Assembly: GCA_040770645.1 (NCBI GenBank)
Contig: JAXGIS010000001.1
Span: forward strand, 124,001-188,000
Direction of reading: 5' to 3'
DNA from: JAAYZX01 sp040770645
GTDB lineage: Bacteria > Actinomycetota > Thermoleophilia > RBG-16-64-13
DNA: 64,000 nucleotides
In this document: positions 47,736-57,082 of the stretch, piece after piece
Layout: each line of letters opens with the position of its first letter
How positions within the stretch are numbered: the stretch's first letter is position 1
The notes under the pieces: model-generated
Databases searched by the model: none
Told to the model about the DNA's origin: nothing
What the model saw: only the letters and a program-made list of their open reading frames with translations
Made by a program: the position numbers and the translations under genes

Positions 47736-49249
47736 CACGGGCGGCGGAGGCGAAAGGGTAGGCCCTGATGGTGGCAGACAAGCTGAACTGCGTGTCGCCC
47801 CGACAGCAGGCATGCCGGAATCCCTCCTCCCGGCACCACCCAGTGGCCCGCCAAGAAGAGATGGCTCAATCCAGGTAGAGACCGAGGGATGGCCGATACT
47901 ATGACCTCCGGCGTGGGAAGCCATCCCCGGTATGCTCCCTGGAGGTTGTGTGTGTACCTCCATGTCGTGAAGGGCGTCGCAACGTCTACCAGCTCCACCT
48001 GCCGGGCGATACTGGGGTAGTGGAGCTCCAAGCGACGGATCACTTCGCGGGCAACGCGGTCTTTCTCCGTATCGTATGCGGGACGGTCCCCCTCAGCCAG
48101 TCTGATCCAGTGGTCCCAGGAAGTACGGAAGGAGACTTGAATCGCGGTTTTACCTGGGGGGGCGAAACCGCGGGCGTAATTGAAGATGCGGAGGTACAGA
48201 GTGTCCACGGTGTCCTCACCCACGAAAAAGGGCCGGCGCAGCATGATGGTGTTGAGCGGGGGCTCGTTTGTGAATCGTCGCGCCACCCCCAGGCTGACCA
48301 TCACCAGCGGGGGGACGAGCCTCCACTCTCGATAGCGCGTGGTAATGATGCTGTCCAAATACCTACCACCCAGGAGTCCCCAAAGGGTGGAGTAGCCGTC
48401 GGCAGCCGAAATCACGTAATCTGCGTGGATCCTCTCCCCGTTTTCCAACACGATCCCCATGGCCCGATCGACGGAGTCGTGGTGGGTTGTGATTACTTCA
48501 GCCGCACCGCACCCCATGCGCAGAACACCGCCGTCTGTCTCGAAATATTCGGCGAGTCTCCCCACTATACTCACCGAGCCTTGGGGCAGTAGAGCCATGT
48601 GGCCGAGGGAGAACATGCTGAGAACCGACATTGCCAACCAGAGCGGGGCTTCGGGCGGCACCAGTGACTCGAAGAGGGCCTTGACCAGCGGATGCTGGAT
48701 TTTGCCCGTCAACTCGCTCAACGGGCGGACATATACTCCGCCGAAGTAGCGCAGGCTGTGGCGAAGTCGCCAGGACTGGCGCAGCTTGTCTCGGAAGCCC
48801 ATGATCTCTTCCGGCTTGTCTATCAGGCTCCACTCGAGGAGCCCCATGCTCTTGGCTCCTCTGATCAAGTCGTCGATGTGCTCCGAGTCATCGGGGGACA
48901 ACTGGCGAAGCTCGAGCGCGAGGCGGTCCAGGTTGCGGGAAATCTCGATGGCACGGTCGGTTCGCTCGTCGAGGAAGCGGCACAGAACCGGCAGTTCGGT
49001 CACGGGAAGACCCGGAAGGATGCCCAGGTCCCGGTAGAGATCGTAGCTGGAGAGACCGGGGTTGTGACCGGATAACGTGTGGATTCCTCCGTCGATGACA
49101 TAGTCGCCGCGCTTCCATGTGGCCGCCACACCGCCGGCCACGTGATGGCGCTCCACGACCAAACAGTCGAAGCCCTGGGCGATGGCATAACAGCCGGCGG
49201 CCAAACCGGCCACACCGGCGCCGACGACAACCACCTTGACATTGCTCAT
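47735..49249 (-). CDS. Phytoene-desaturase-type FAD oxidoreductase
   Basis: 504 residues. N-terminal dinucleotide fold VVVVGAGVAGLAAGCYAIAQG with the following VVERHHVAGGVAATW, and a C-terminal FAD motif (LFLAGHWVVPGGGIPACLLSGRHA), the pattern of CrtI/carotenoid isomerase-like enzymes. No other carotenoid genes are present in the window, so the substrate is open. The ATG at 49249 has GAGGG upstream. Its stop overlaps the polX start, an unusual partner for a DNA enzyme. Confidence 0.88.
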   Translation of the reverse strand: MSNVKVVVVGAGVAGLAAGCYAIAQGFDCLVVERHHVAGGVAATWKRGDYVIDGGIHTLSGHNPGLSSYDLYRDLGILPGLPVTELPVLCRFLDERTDRAIEISRNLDRLALELRQLSPDDSEHIDDLIRGAKSMGLLEWSLIDKPEEIMGFRDKLRQSWRLRHSLRYFGGVYVRPLSELTGKIQHPLVKALFESLVPPEAPLWLAMSVLSMFSLGHMALLPQGSVSIVGRLAEYFETDGGVLRMGCGAAEVITTHHDSVDRAMGIVLENGERIHADYVISAADGYSTLWGLLGGRYLDSIITTRYREWRLVPPLVMVSLGVARRFTNEPPLNTIMLRRPFFVGEDTVDTLYLRIFNYARGFAPPGKTAIQVSFRTSWDHWIRLAEGDRPAYDTEKDRVAREVIRRLELHYPSIARQVELVDVATPFTTWRYTHNLQGAYRGWLPTPEVIVSAIPRSLPGLSHLFLAGHWVVPGGGIPACLLSGRHAVQLVCHHQGLPFRLRRP

Positions 49250-49495
49250 GATCGGTCCCTCATGATCCGGGGCTTCAGGCGGGGTACACTGCTTGCCCGC
49301 ATACACGTCGGATTATGTCATGCGGGGCGGTGCAAGGCGTGCCACATGCGATATGGCGCGAAACGCGCGACTCACGATGTGAACCCACCCGAGGAGCGTG
49401 GGGTAGCGTGTTTGGCGACAGCAGGGTATGGGGTTCTACCGTTTAGCATGGAGTCAGCGCTGGGTAACATATGTAGGAGGTATGGGGCCGCGATG

Positions 49496-49514
49496 CCGGA
49501 CCCAATGGGTCCGG
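49496..49514 (+). other. Small hairpin in the leader of the 88-aa gene
   Basis: CCGGACCC/GGGTCCGG form an 8-bp perfect stem with an AAT loop, 26 bases before the ATG at 49540. The 290-base region between the divergent FAD gene and this gene also contains a TAGGAGG at about 49474 followed by ATGs in another frame; no product there is convincing. Confidence 0.5.
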
Positions 49515-49539
49515 GGATAAGGGAACCAAGGAGGGGAAC

Positions 49540-49806
49540 ATGGCCGACAAGAAGGTGGAGCGCAACGTTCGTTCTTCGGATGAAGAGCGTCCGACCACCC
49601 CCACGGAGAAGCTTCAGTCCTCCATCTCCAAAGCGGGAACGATCCACACGGCGCACCACACCGCCGACAAGGCCAAATCGACCCTGCTCGACAAGTTCCG
49701 CGAGAGGGAGGAGCGCTTCCGGCGTGAACAGTCTCTGGCAGCGCAGGCGGAGGGTTCGATCTCTCCTCTCGAATCCGTAGGCGGCGAACCCTCGAAGGCG
49801 GAATAG
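49540..49806 (+). CDS. Small charged, probably helical protein
   Basis: 88 residues, highly charged and without hydrophobic segments; the region TEKLQSSISKAG to KSTLLDKFREREERFRREQSL is likely helix or coiled coil. A strong SD (AAGGAGGGGA) precedes the ATG. I do not recognise it. It precedes a baeRF gene by 71 bases on the same strand and could be its partner, but nothing proves it. Confidence 0.72.
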   Translation: MADKKVERNVRSSDEERPTTPTEKLQSSISKAGTIHTAHHTADKAKSTLLDKFREREERFRREQSLAAQAEGSISPLESVGGEPSKAE

Positions 49807-49877
49807 CCGCTTTCGAGGGACCCACTCGCCGTCTCATTCGCCCTTCGGGCCACCACATATGCAGGAAAGGGCTACTC

Positions 49878-51008
49878 ATGATCAGTAGGGAGTATCTGAA
49901 GACGCTGGCTTCGTATCAGAACGATAAGGGCCTCATGCTCACTGCCAGCCTGACGACGAGCCGTCTGGACGATTGGCGCCAGACGGCGCCCACGTTTTTG
50001 AACAGCGAGTTTGGGCGTTTGGTGAGAGAGCGCAAACTCGAGAAAGACGACAGACGCGCGCTCGACGAAGATTTCCAGAAAATCCTCGATGTCCTGCACT
50101 ACGAAGTCGAACAGCAGACGCAGGGCCTGGTCGTTATTGCTGACGGGTCTCAGGGTCTGTTCGAACGAGTGCAGCTTCCGCTGCGCCTGCACAACCGGCT
50201 CATCCTCGAGCCTCACCCATATATCCGTCCGTTAGTACACGCCTCTGCCGTCATGGAGCCCTTCCTGGTGGTTCGAGTGAGCCGTGACGAGAGCAGCATC
50301 TACGTGGTGGACTGGTGGCAATTGGCCGGCGAACACGATTTCACGGGACCGTATCTTCGCTCTGGAGACAGAGAGACCGGAGATGTCCCGGTCAAGGAGT
50401 ACTACGCTGCCGCCCGGCAAGAGTCGCTGGTGGAGCAGCACTTCAAAGACGTGGGTCAGGCATTGGACCGTTTGGTCGAGGAGACGGGGATTCGTCGGGT
50501 TGTGTTGTGTGGTCAGCACGATATAGCCGTCAATTTCCGTAAGCTCCTGAGTATCCGTGCCAACTCGCGCGTTGTAGCGCAGATTCCCTCCGACGCGGCT
50601 GCCAGTCTAAACCAGTTGTTGGTCGCGGCGCGTAGCGCCATCCAAGATGCGCGGGTCGAGGAGTTGCGCCAGATGGCCCAGCGTGTATACGAAGGGCTGG
50701 GCCCGCAGGGCCTGGGAGTGGCCGGCTTTGACCAGACCATGCAGGCGCTTACGCTGGGGCAGGTGCAGACGCTCCTTGTGGAACGTGGGTATCGCCCTCC
50801 CGGTTGCATGTGTGTACATGATGGACTGATCAGGACCATCGAAGAGGCGTCCTGCCCCGTCTGCGCGGGTGAGGTGGTGCCTTTGGATGACGTGTTGGGT
50901 GAGGCGGTTCGCACGGCCATCCTGCAGGGTGCCGACGTTGAGGTGGTGGAAGGGGTCGAATTGCTGCGCGAAATGGGGGGCGTTGCTGCCCTATTACGCT
51001 ACAAGTAG
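49878..51008 (+). CDS. baeRF: bacterial eRF1-like release factor homologue
   Basis: 376 residues matching the bacterial archaeo-eukaryotic release factor family: an N-terminal region (MISREYLKTLASYQNDKGLML), a middle eRF1 domain-2-like part (HFKDVGQALDRLVEETGIRRVVLCGQ) and a C-terminal eRF1 domain-3 (L7Ae-like) segment, TLGQVQTLLVERGYRPPG, with a CPVC knuckle and GGVAALLRYK. The eRF1 GGQ peptide-release motif is absent, as in most baeRFs. These proteins are thought to act in translation stress or ribosome rescue. It is followed 51 bases later by the first zinc-ribbon gene. Confidence 0.82.
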   Translation: MISREYLKTLASYQNDKGLMLTASLTTSRLDDWRQTAPTFLNSEFGRLVRERKLEKDDRRALDEDFQKILDVLHYEVEQQTQGLVVIADGSQGLFERVQLPLRLHNRLILEPHPYIRPLVHASAVMEPFLVVRVSRDESSIYVVDWWQLAGEHDFTGPYLRSGDRETGDVPVKEYYAAARQESLVEQHFKDVGQALDRLVEETGIRRVVLCGQHDIAVNFRKLLSIRANSRVVAQIPSDAAASLNQLLVAARSAIQDARVEELRQMAQRVYEGLGPQGLGVAGFDQTMQALTLGQVQTLLVERGYRPPGCMCVHDGLIRTIEEASCPVCAGEVVPLDDVLGEAVRTAILQGADVEVVEGVELLREMGGVAALLRYK

Positions 51009-51059
51009 TACACGCGTCTGCAACCGACCCATCTCTTCCACCTCTCCGCATCGGTTACA

Positions 51060-51806
51060 GTGAACCTGGCGGGAACACGGCACACGTCGTGTCCGCAGTG
51101 CGGCGCGCCTTTGGCCGTGCCACGGGATTCAATCACCTTCACGTGCCAATGGTGTGGCGCCACTCTGCAGGCCAATGAAGGCGTCCCCCTGCACTTCTTG
51201 GTGGAGCCGACGCGGTTGACTAGCGAGGCTGCGCGGCAACATGTCAAGGCCTGGCTCTCAGGCCCCGGCTTCGTAGCCGATGTTGGGGTGCGAGCAACCT
51301 TTGAGGTGGGCGCGCCGGCGTCAGCCCTGTTTCTCCGCGCACGCCGTCGAGGGGAGGATACGGTTCGACCCTTGGGGCCGTTCCAACTGCCCGAGGCGAT
51401 AGAGTTGCACCGGGTTCCCTGTGATCTCGAGCCTTTGCCACAGGATGCAGATGTGGCGTCGCTCGTTGATCCTCAAGCTCTCAAGGAGGCCATTGCAGCC
51501 GAACTGCTTCAGCCCGGTGTCCACGATTTGGCCGTGGAGTTCCGCACGTACTATCCGGTGCAGTATTCGTACGGCGGAGATCGCTACACCGCAGTGCTCC
51601 CAGCCGCGGGCGGCCAGGTCTTGGCCTTGAGGCTGCCCGTCAAGCGCGACGTGCTCGGGATGCGTGGAGTCGTGGCCGGGGTGGTGGCGGTTCTTTTCGG
51701 CGAAGCCGTTCTTGTTCCCGGTCTTGTGTCCAAGCTGGTGGTAGTGGCTGTGACCGGGACAGCGTTATATCCCGCGCTGAACTGGCTGGTGCGTCGTCAT
51801 GGGTGA
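51060..51806 (+). CDS. Zinc-ribbon membrane protein (first of a series)
   Basis: 248 residues. N-terminal zinc ribbon with CPQCG and CQWCG (about residues 11-33), a soluble middle region, and one or two C-terminal hydrophobic segments (GVVAGVVAVLFGEAVLVPGL, KLVVVAVTGTALYPALNWLV). GTG start at 51060, without a clear SD. Overlaps the next gene by 8 bases. The two following genes also begin with zinc ribbons; middle regions are weakly similar (LPISG-/LLAVEF-like strands), suggesting an ancient duplicated family. No function assigned. Confidence 0.75.
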   Translation: MNLAGTRHTSCPQCGAPLAVPRDSITFTCQWCGATLQANEGVPLHFLVEPTRLTSEAARQHVKAWLSGPGFVADVGVRATFEVGAPASALFLRARRRGEDTVRPLGPFQLPEAIELHRVPCDLEPLPQDADVASLVDPQALKEAIAAELLQPGVHDLAVEFRTYYPVQYSYGGDRYTAVLPAAGGQVLALRLPVKRDVLGMRGVVAGVVAVLFGEAVLVPGLVSKLVVVAVTGTALYPALNWLVRRHG

Positions 51807-52788
51807 GCCGCCGCTGGACGGTGCCCCAGTGCTGCGATCACTCTCCTGTCCCCGCTGCGCCGGGCCTCTGGCGGCACAGGACGGAGATCGTATGGTGGCC
51901 TGCACCAGGTGCGGCGGCAGCTTCCTGCTTTCGCGTGCGGCGGGGATCACTCGCCGTTACATCCCTGCGACAGTGGGTAGGCTCCAAGCGGTCGGCATGG
52001 CCAAACGATGGCTGCAGCAGAGCCGAGAGACCCCGCGTGATATCGGTGAGGTCTCAATGATCACGGCTGCTCATCTGCTCTATCTACCGATTTGGGAAGC
52101 CAAGGCGTATGTGGTGGGATGGAGTTTCGGACGCAAGTATCGCGCCCGTCCGCAGCCGGTGGGCACGGGTGACGACGAGGGTGTCACCATTCAGATGGTG
52201 GAGGAGGGGGTGCAGGAGGGGCTGCTGACCGAGCGGCGGTTCTATCAGGCGGCCACAGATCTGTCGGCCTTGGGCATCGGGCGGCCGCCGATCTCGGGGC
52301 GTGAACCGACTTCGCCACTCTTGTGGGGAGAGCTGGATACGGACGCGGTAATGCTGGCCGCCAACCACGATTTCGAGCTTGTACAGGCGCGGGCCAGAGA
52401 AGCTTTCCTCATACCACCCACAGGGACAGTCGGCTCCGTTAAGTTGTTTTTGCTCCGGGAGTCGATCTCTCTGCTTTATTGCCCTCTTTGGTCCTTGCAG
52501 TATCGCTATCGCGATCGCATGTACCAGATCACTATCGATGGACGGGATGGGACGGTTCACTCTGCCAGGGCTCCGGCCGACGACCGTCGACGGATTGTAG
52601 TGCTGTTGACTTCGTGTGTGGCGTTGGCCATGGCGCTGGGAGTGGTGGTTTGGGTTTGGAGTCGCTGGGAAAACGCTAGACAGGTTGCGGTCGGTGTAGC
52701 GTTCCTGATCCTGGTGCTGACATCTATGGTGTACTGGCGATTTCGTCTGTTGAGAGAGGTGGAGTACCACGAGCCCTTCTCCTATTGA
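51799..52788 (+). CDS. Zinc-ribbon membrane protein (second of a series)
   Basis: 329 residues: N-terminal zinc ribbon (CPRC near 18 and CTRCG near 36), a soluble domain (LLYLPIWEAKAYVVGWSF, LFLLRESISLLYCPLWSLQY) and two C-terminal membrane helices (IVVLLTSCVALAMALGVVVW, VAVGVAFLILVLTSMVYW). The WEAKAY and CPLWSLQYRYRD strands resemble the repeated domain of B. subtilis YdjG-like zinc-ribbon proteins, an inference from pattern. ATG at 51799 overlaps the preceding gene. Its tail overlaps the start region of the next. Confidence 0.78.
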   Translation: MGEPPLDGAPVLRSLSCPRCAGPLAAQDGDRMVACTRCGGSFLLSRAAGITRRYIPATVGRLQAVGMAKRWLQQSRETPRDIGEVSMITAAHLLYLPIWEAKAYVVGWSFGRKYRARPQPVGTGDDEGVTIQMVEEGVQEGLLTERRFYQAATDLSALGIGRPPISGREPTSPLLWGELDTDAVMLAANHDFELVQARAREAFLIPPTGTVGSVKLFLLRESISLLYCPLWSLQYRYRDRMYQITIDGRDGTVHSARAPADDRRRIVVLLTSCVALAMALGVVVWVWSRWENARQVAVGVAFLILVLTSMVYWRFRLLREVEYHEPFSY

Positions 52789-53503
52789 TCTCATCCCGCT
52801 CATATGCGGTCAGTGCGGGCAGAACTTGGAGGTCCCGCCACAGGCTGCGGTGTATCTTTGTAGACGGTGCGGGCTGGCGTTCGAGGCGGGGCCGGATGCC
52901 CTGATTCGACTCCAACCTCTGATCGCCGGTATTACCACGGAACTGGCCTATCCGGCTCTGGTGCGTTACTTAGCAGTGTGGCGTTTCGAAGCCAAGGTTG
53001 AGGTGCGAGGTAAGGAGTCACGCTCGGGCGCGCCTCCAGAGCACGTATGGGAGTCCGTCAGGCGGGCTGCCGCACCGGCAGAGCCTGTTTTGTATGTGCC
53101 GGCTTTCGCGTTTGGGCGTCTGGTGGTTCAGCAACTGGGTGCGGGGTTGGTGCAAGAACAACCCAGGCTGGAACTCACCGAGGGAGTGCCGCTCGAAGGG
53201 CCGCATCTGAGTGTCTTGAGCGGGGACACATCCAGCGCCGGTGATGCAGCCGATGCGAGCGAGGGCCCGGGTTTCGGCACGGTGTCTCCAGTGCGTCTGG
53301 CGAAGGCCGATGCGGAAGTCGTAGCGCACTACGTGTACCTGGCAGTGGAGAATCGTGGGACGATTGATCTTCGCCGCATCGATTACGAGTTGTCACTCGG
53401 TGCGGCGCACCTGATCTTCATACCGGCCGTGTACGATAGGAGACACGTTCGTGATTCCGGATGGCGCTTCTTGCTGCGTGAGTTTGACAGGCTCGTAGCG
53501 TGA
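52754..53503 (+). CDS. Zinc-ribbon protein (third of a series), start not visible
   Basis: At least 225 residues. A zinc ribbon (CGQC at 52805-52816 and CRRCG at 52859-52873) begins the domain, but the first canonical start codon in frame, TTG at 52826, falls after its first CxxC pair, and the frame is open upstream only to 52754. The true start is therefore either a rare codon (ATT at 52784) or hidden by an indel. The middle (ALVRYLAVWRFEAKVEV, LYVPAFAFGRLVVQQLGAGL) resembles the corresponding region of the second protein. No membrane helix. The next gene begins 16 bases later. Confidence 0.68.
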   Translation, partial: ERWSTTSPSPIDLIPLICGQCGQNLEVPPQAAVYLCRRCGLAFEAGPDALIRLQPLIAGITTELAYPALVRYLAVWRFEAKVEVRGKESRSGAPPEHVWESVRRAAAPAEPVLYVPAFAFGRLVVQQLGAGLVQEQPRLELTEGVPLEGPHLSVLSGDTSSAGDAADASEGPGFGTVSPVRLAKADAEVVAHYVYLAVENRGTIDLRRIDYELSLGAAHLIFIPAVYDRRHVRDSGWRFLLREFDRLVA

Positions 53504-53519
53504 CAGAGAGGGAGGGTTC

Positions 53520-54034
53520 ATGGGAGACATCGGGCCAGGATCGACGAGAGCAAGAACTGGTTTGAGCGTGCTGCCGAACGTGTCCCCGGCTACAGGGGAT
53601 ACAAGCAGAAGGAGCTTCGTCGAGAGGCCGACAAGATCCAGCGCGTGTTTGTGGCAGAGCGCCTTGAGTCGGGCCGACGAGCTTTGGAAAACGTGGAACT
53701 AGCCATAAGCCGGGGCGGCAAGCTTGATATGCTGGGCGTGATTGACACGGTGGTACGGAAGCTACGCACCGTCAAGGATCGGTACCTCTACGCAGATTAT
53801 GGATATGCCGGCTGGTTCGACGCCGTCAAGATCGGCCAAGACGTGCTCGATCGCATCTATCAGCTGGATGTGCAGGCCCAGGAAGCGGCAGTGGCGATTG
53901 AGCAACTTGCGAAGACTATCAAGGCGGATAGCCCCTCCCTGCGTGTGGATGTAGATATCCTGGACCAGCGGATTGAGGCCCTGGACGAGTTCTTCGCCGA
54001 ACGTGAGCATGTTGTGACAGGAGTAGGGAGGTAG
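53520..54034 (+). CDS. Helical protein next to SPFH gene (one frameshift)
   Basis: About 171 residues when one missing base near 53535 is restored: MGDIG joins ARIDESKNWFERAAERVPGYRGYKQKELRREADKI, then FVAERLESGRRALENVEL and a C-terminal helix ending near LDQRIEALDEFFAEREHVV. GGAGGG precedes the ATG at 53520, and no in-frame start exists for the rest, which supports the indel. Predicted to be nearly all helix/coiled coil. Such proteins are found beside YdjI-type SPFH genes; here it occupies the place that PspA has in ydjFGHI-like loci, but sequence similarity to PspA is not evident. Confidence 0.72.
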
Positions 54035-54037
54035 CGC

Positions 54038-55151
54038 ATGGCCCTGATGAATCTGATCGAGTATATGGACCAGGCCGGGAACGAGATGTGCCATCGTATT
54101 CCCGAGCAGGGTTCCGGCGAGTTCAAGTTGGGCTCTCAGTTGATTGTCCGAGAGAACCAATGGGCCGTCTTCTATCGCGACGGAAAAGCGCTCGACGTGT
54201 TCGGGGCCGGCCGCCATACTCTGACCACACTGAACATCCCGCTGCTCACGTCACTCATCACCACCCCTCTCTTCGGCGACACTCCATTTCGTTCAGAGGT
54301 GTACTTCGTCAACCAGATCGTGTTCATAGATCTGAAATGGGGTACGGCGGAGCCGATCTCTTCCGAGATTCGGAGTTCAAGATGATCCGCCTCCGCTCCC
54401 ACGGCATCTACTCCATTCAGATTGTGGAGCCGAAGCTGTTCGTGGAGAAGTTGGTGGGGACGCGCGCCGTATACACGAATGCGGCTATCGAGGACTTCCT
54501 CCGGGGCGTGATCATCGGACGGTTGTCCGACCTGCTCGGGGAAAACCTCGATTCGGTATTGGATCTACCGCGTTACTTCGATGAACTGGGCGCAGGACTC
54601 AAAGCTCGTGCCAAAGACGACTTCTACCAGTATGGGATCTCGCTGGTCGATTTCATAATCAACGCCATAACGCCGCCGGAGGAAGTCCAGAAGCTCATAG
54701 ACGAACGCTCCGGGATGGAAGCCGTGGGCGGGATGGACAGGTACTTCCAGTTCAAAGCCGCCCAGGCCTTGGGCAACATCGGCGCCGGAGGAGGAGGTGC
54801 TGCCGGAGGCGGTGGTACGGACATCGGGGGCGCCGCTGCGGCCGGGCTGGGTCTTGGTGCCGGGGCAGGCTTGGGAATGATGCTGCCGGGGATGTTGCAG
54901 CAGGCCATGGCCTCAGGCGCCCAGCCCAAGATGCGCTGCCCGAACTGCAGCAGCGATATCCCGGCAGACAGCAAGTTCTGCCCCAACTGCGGGCATAACC
55001 TGCAGGCGACCATAAACTGCCCCAAATGCAATACCACGCTTCCGGCCTCTTCCAAGTTCTGCCCCAACTGCGGTCAGCAGCGGGAGCTGCCGCAACGCCA
55101 CCAGCCCCCGCTTCTGAGCCTGCGGAGGGGTCGGGCGAAGCGCAGGCTTAG
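54038..55151 (+). CDS. SPFH-domain protein with C-terminal zinc ribbons, YdjI-like (two frameshifts)
   Basis: About 372 residues after correction. N-terminal SPFH/band-7 region (SQLIVRENQWAVFYRDGKAL, DVFGAGRHTLTTLNIPLL) in the first frame; one base missing near 54360 joins FRDSEFKMIRLRSHGIYSIQI and IEDFLRGVIIGRLSDLLG. A Gly/Ala-rich linker follows (GAGGGGAAGGGG), then two zinc ribbons (CPNCSSDI/FCPNCG and CPKCNTTL/FCPNCG). A second missing base near 55075 gives the acidic tail ending at a TAG at 55149-55151. These proteins are sometimes annotated as virion core protein, but the architecture is that of B. subtilis YdjI, which acts at the membrane with PspA. Confidence 0.85.
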
Positions 55152-55182
55152 GGGGACTGGGGTGGCAACACAGACATCTACA

Positions 55183-57011
55183 GTGAGCAACCGAGTGGGC
55201 GCCGCCGGTGGGCGGCGCCTGGTCCTGCTCTTCTGCTGGTCACGATTGCGAGTCTCCTGACACTGGTGCCGGCGGCGAGCGCTCAGGCCAAGTCGTGGAG
55301 CATCGACAGCATGGACGTCGTGCTGGATATCGAGAAGAACGGCTCGTTGCTAGTAGAGGAGACGGTGACTTTCAGGTTTGAGGGTTCTTTCTCGTATGTG
55401 GGCAGAGTCATTCCCACCGCCAATCTGGAGTCGCTGAGCGATATTGAGGTGCTCCAGGACGGCAGACTGCTGCCGCGAGGGACGGCGGGCACCTGGGATG
55501 TGTTCAATGAGGGCGACAGCAAGGTCATCCAGGTGAACTTCGCCCTGACCGATGCCTCGGCCACTTGGGTATTCAGATACCGAGCGTTGGGATCGATTTT
55601 GTACTTCGACGAGGGCGATGAGCTTCGATGGTATCTGTTTGACGCGGATACGCCTGTTCCCATCGAGTCTGTGCGGGCCACGGTAAGGCTGCCGGAGCCG
55701 GTCCCCAAAGAAGAAATGACCATGGCGCTCAACACGGGACCCACTGTGGACAGGGAATACGGCGCACCAGAGCCCGGGGTGGCCGTGTTCCAGGCCGGGG
55801 TGGTACCGCCCTACACCAACTACTGGATTGTGGTGGGCTTTCCCAAGGGGTGGTGACCTACCAGTGGACCGTGCGGCGAGTCTTGGCGGCTGTTGTTCCG
55901 CGTCTTGGCTTTGCTCTGCCCATCCTGGTGTTCCTCGGTATGCTGCTGACTTGGCGCAAGCGAAGGAGAAGACGACCCTGCCGGTGCACACGCCAAGTAT
56001 GTAGCCGAACCTCCGTCGGATCTACCGCCTGGGTTGGCCGGGGCGCTCATTGACGAGGAGGCCAACGTAACCGAGGTCACGGCCACCATCGTAGACCTCG
56101 CGCGGAGAGGCTACATCGAGATGGTCGAGGACAAGGAAGGCGGATTGTTCGCCAAATCGGTTGTGACTTTTCGCAAGCTGAAGCCTTTTGATCTGGCAGG
56201 ATTTGAGCTTAAGGTGGCCAGCGCCCTATTCAGCGGCAACAAGGATGTCGTGACCACCAAAGAACTGAAGAACCACTTCCACACGCATGTGCAGCCCATC
56301 TGCAATGCCATTTACGAGGAGGTCACCAGTCGCGGCTACTTCTACCAGAATCCGGCGAAAGTCCGCCAGATGTGGCTGGGGTTGGCCGTTGTCGCAGCAG
56401 TAGTGCTGGGCGGTCTCACCTTCCTCATGGCTACTTTCGATATCGCTGGTTGGGGGTACTGGGCGATCGGCTCTTTCATCTCCGTGGTGATCATCTTCAC
56501 ATTCTCGTCCAGGATGCCGCAACGAACGGCCAAGGGAGCTGAGGAGACCAAGAAGTGGGAGGCCTTCCGCAACTACCTGCGTGATCTCACACGCTTCCAG
56601 GATATGGCCACGGCCAAAGACGCGTTCGAGAAGTACTTACCGTACGCTATCGCCTTTCGGGTGGAGAAGGACTGGGCGCGGAGATTTCAAGACCTCCAGG
56701 TTCCCGCCCCCGGCTGGTATCACCCGGTTTTCATCCCCACTTATGCCGGGGGAAGGACTGATCCGAGCAAGGCGGCGGCGGGTCTTCCTGCCGGTATGCC
56801 CACAGGGGGAGGCTCGGGTGGCGGAGGTTTCTCACTGGATTCCGTCTCCGACAGCCTGTTCTCCGGATTGAATAATCTGTCCAACACTCTAACCTCGGCT
56901 CCCTCCAGTTCAGGATCCGGGCGCGGTGCCTTTGGCGGAGGTGGAGGCGGTGGTGGATTCGGCGGCGGGTTCTCCGGTGGCGGAGGTGGAGGGGGATTCA
57001 GGGCCGGCTAG
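55183..57011 (+). CDS. DUF2207 membrane protein with Gly-rich tail (several frameshifts)
   Basis: About 610 residues across three frames. A GTG at 55183 (VSNRVGAAGGRR) leads, with one base added near 55228, into a signal peptide (LLVTIASLLTLVPAASAQA). A DUF2207 extracytoplasmic domain follows (DVVLDIEKNGSLLVEETVTF, WVFRYRALGSILYFDEGDEL). Another missing base near 55853 gives the membrane helix LGFALPILVFLGMLLTW, and a third change near 55965 gives the cytoplasmic region GLAGALIDEEANVTEVTAT, two further helices (LGLAVVAAVVLGGLTFLMA; FISVVIIFTF) and a Gly-rich C-terminus (GAFGGGGGGGGFGGG). This is the normal DUF2207 plan. Function unknown; probably an envelope-stress component given its neighbours. 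Confidence 0.82.
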
Positions 57012-57017
57012 ATTGAG

Positions 57018-57046
57018 GCTGGGGGCCGGCCGAGCCGGCCCCCAGC
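57018..57046 (+). terminator. GC hairpin after the DUF2207 gene
   Basis: A 13-bp perfect stem (57018-57030 with 57034-57046) closes a CGA loop 6 bases after the DUF2207 stop. The next gene starts 36 bases later, so it may attenuate rather than end transcription. Confidence 0.65.
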
Positions 57047-57082
57047 AACATGGGACGACGAGGGTAAGGAGGGCTAACCCGC

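Noticed and set aside
49493..49780. Alternative open frame (MPDPMGPGIREPRRG...) over the 88-residue gene with its own upstream SD
   Set aside because: It is out of frame with the strong SD-ATG at 49540 and its composition (Arg/Pro/Ser-rich) is typical of a shadow frame.
54038..55151. Possible prophage gene, since YdjI-type proteins are often named virion core protein
   Set aside because: The name is a legacy annotation; no other phage gene is present and the architecture is bacterial SPFH plus zinc ribbons.
56930..57005. GGCGGAGGT-rich tract resembling a repeat element
   Set aside because: It encodes the Gly-rich C-terminus expected for DUF2207 proteins.
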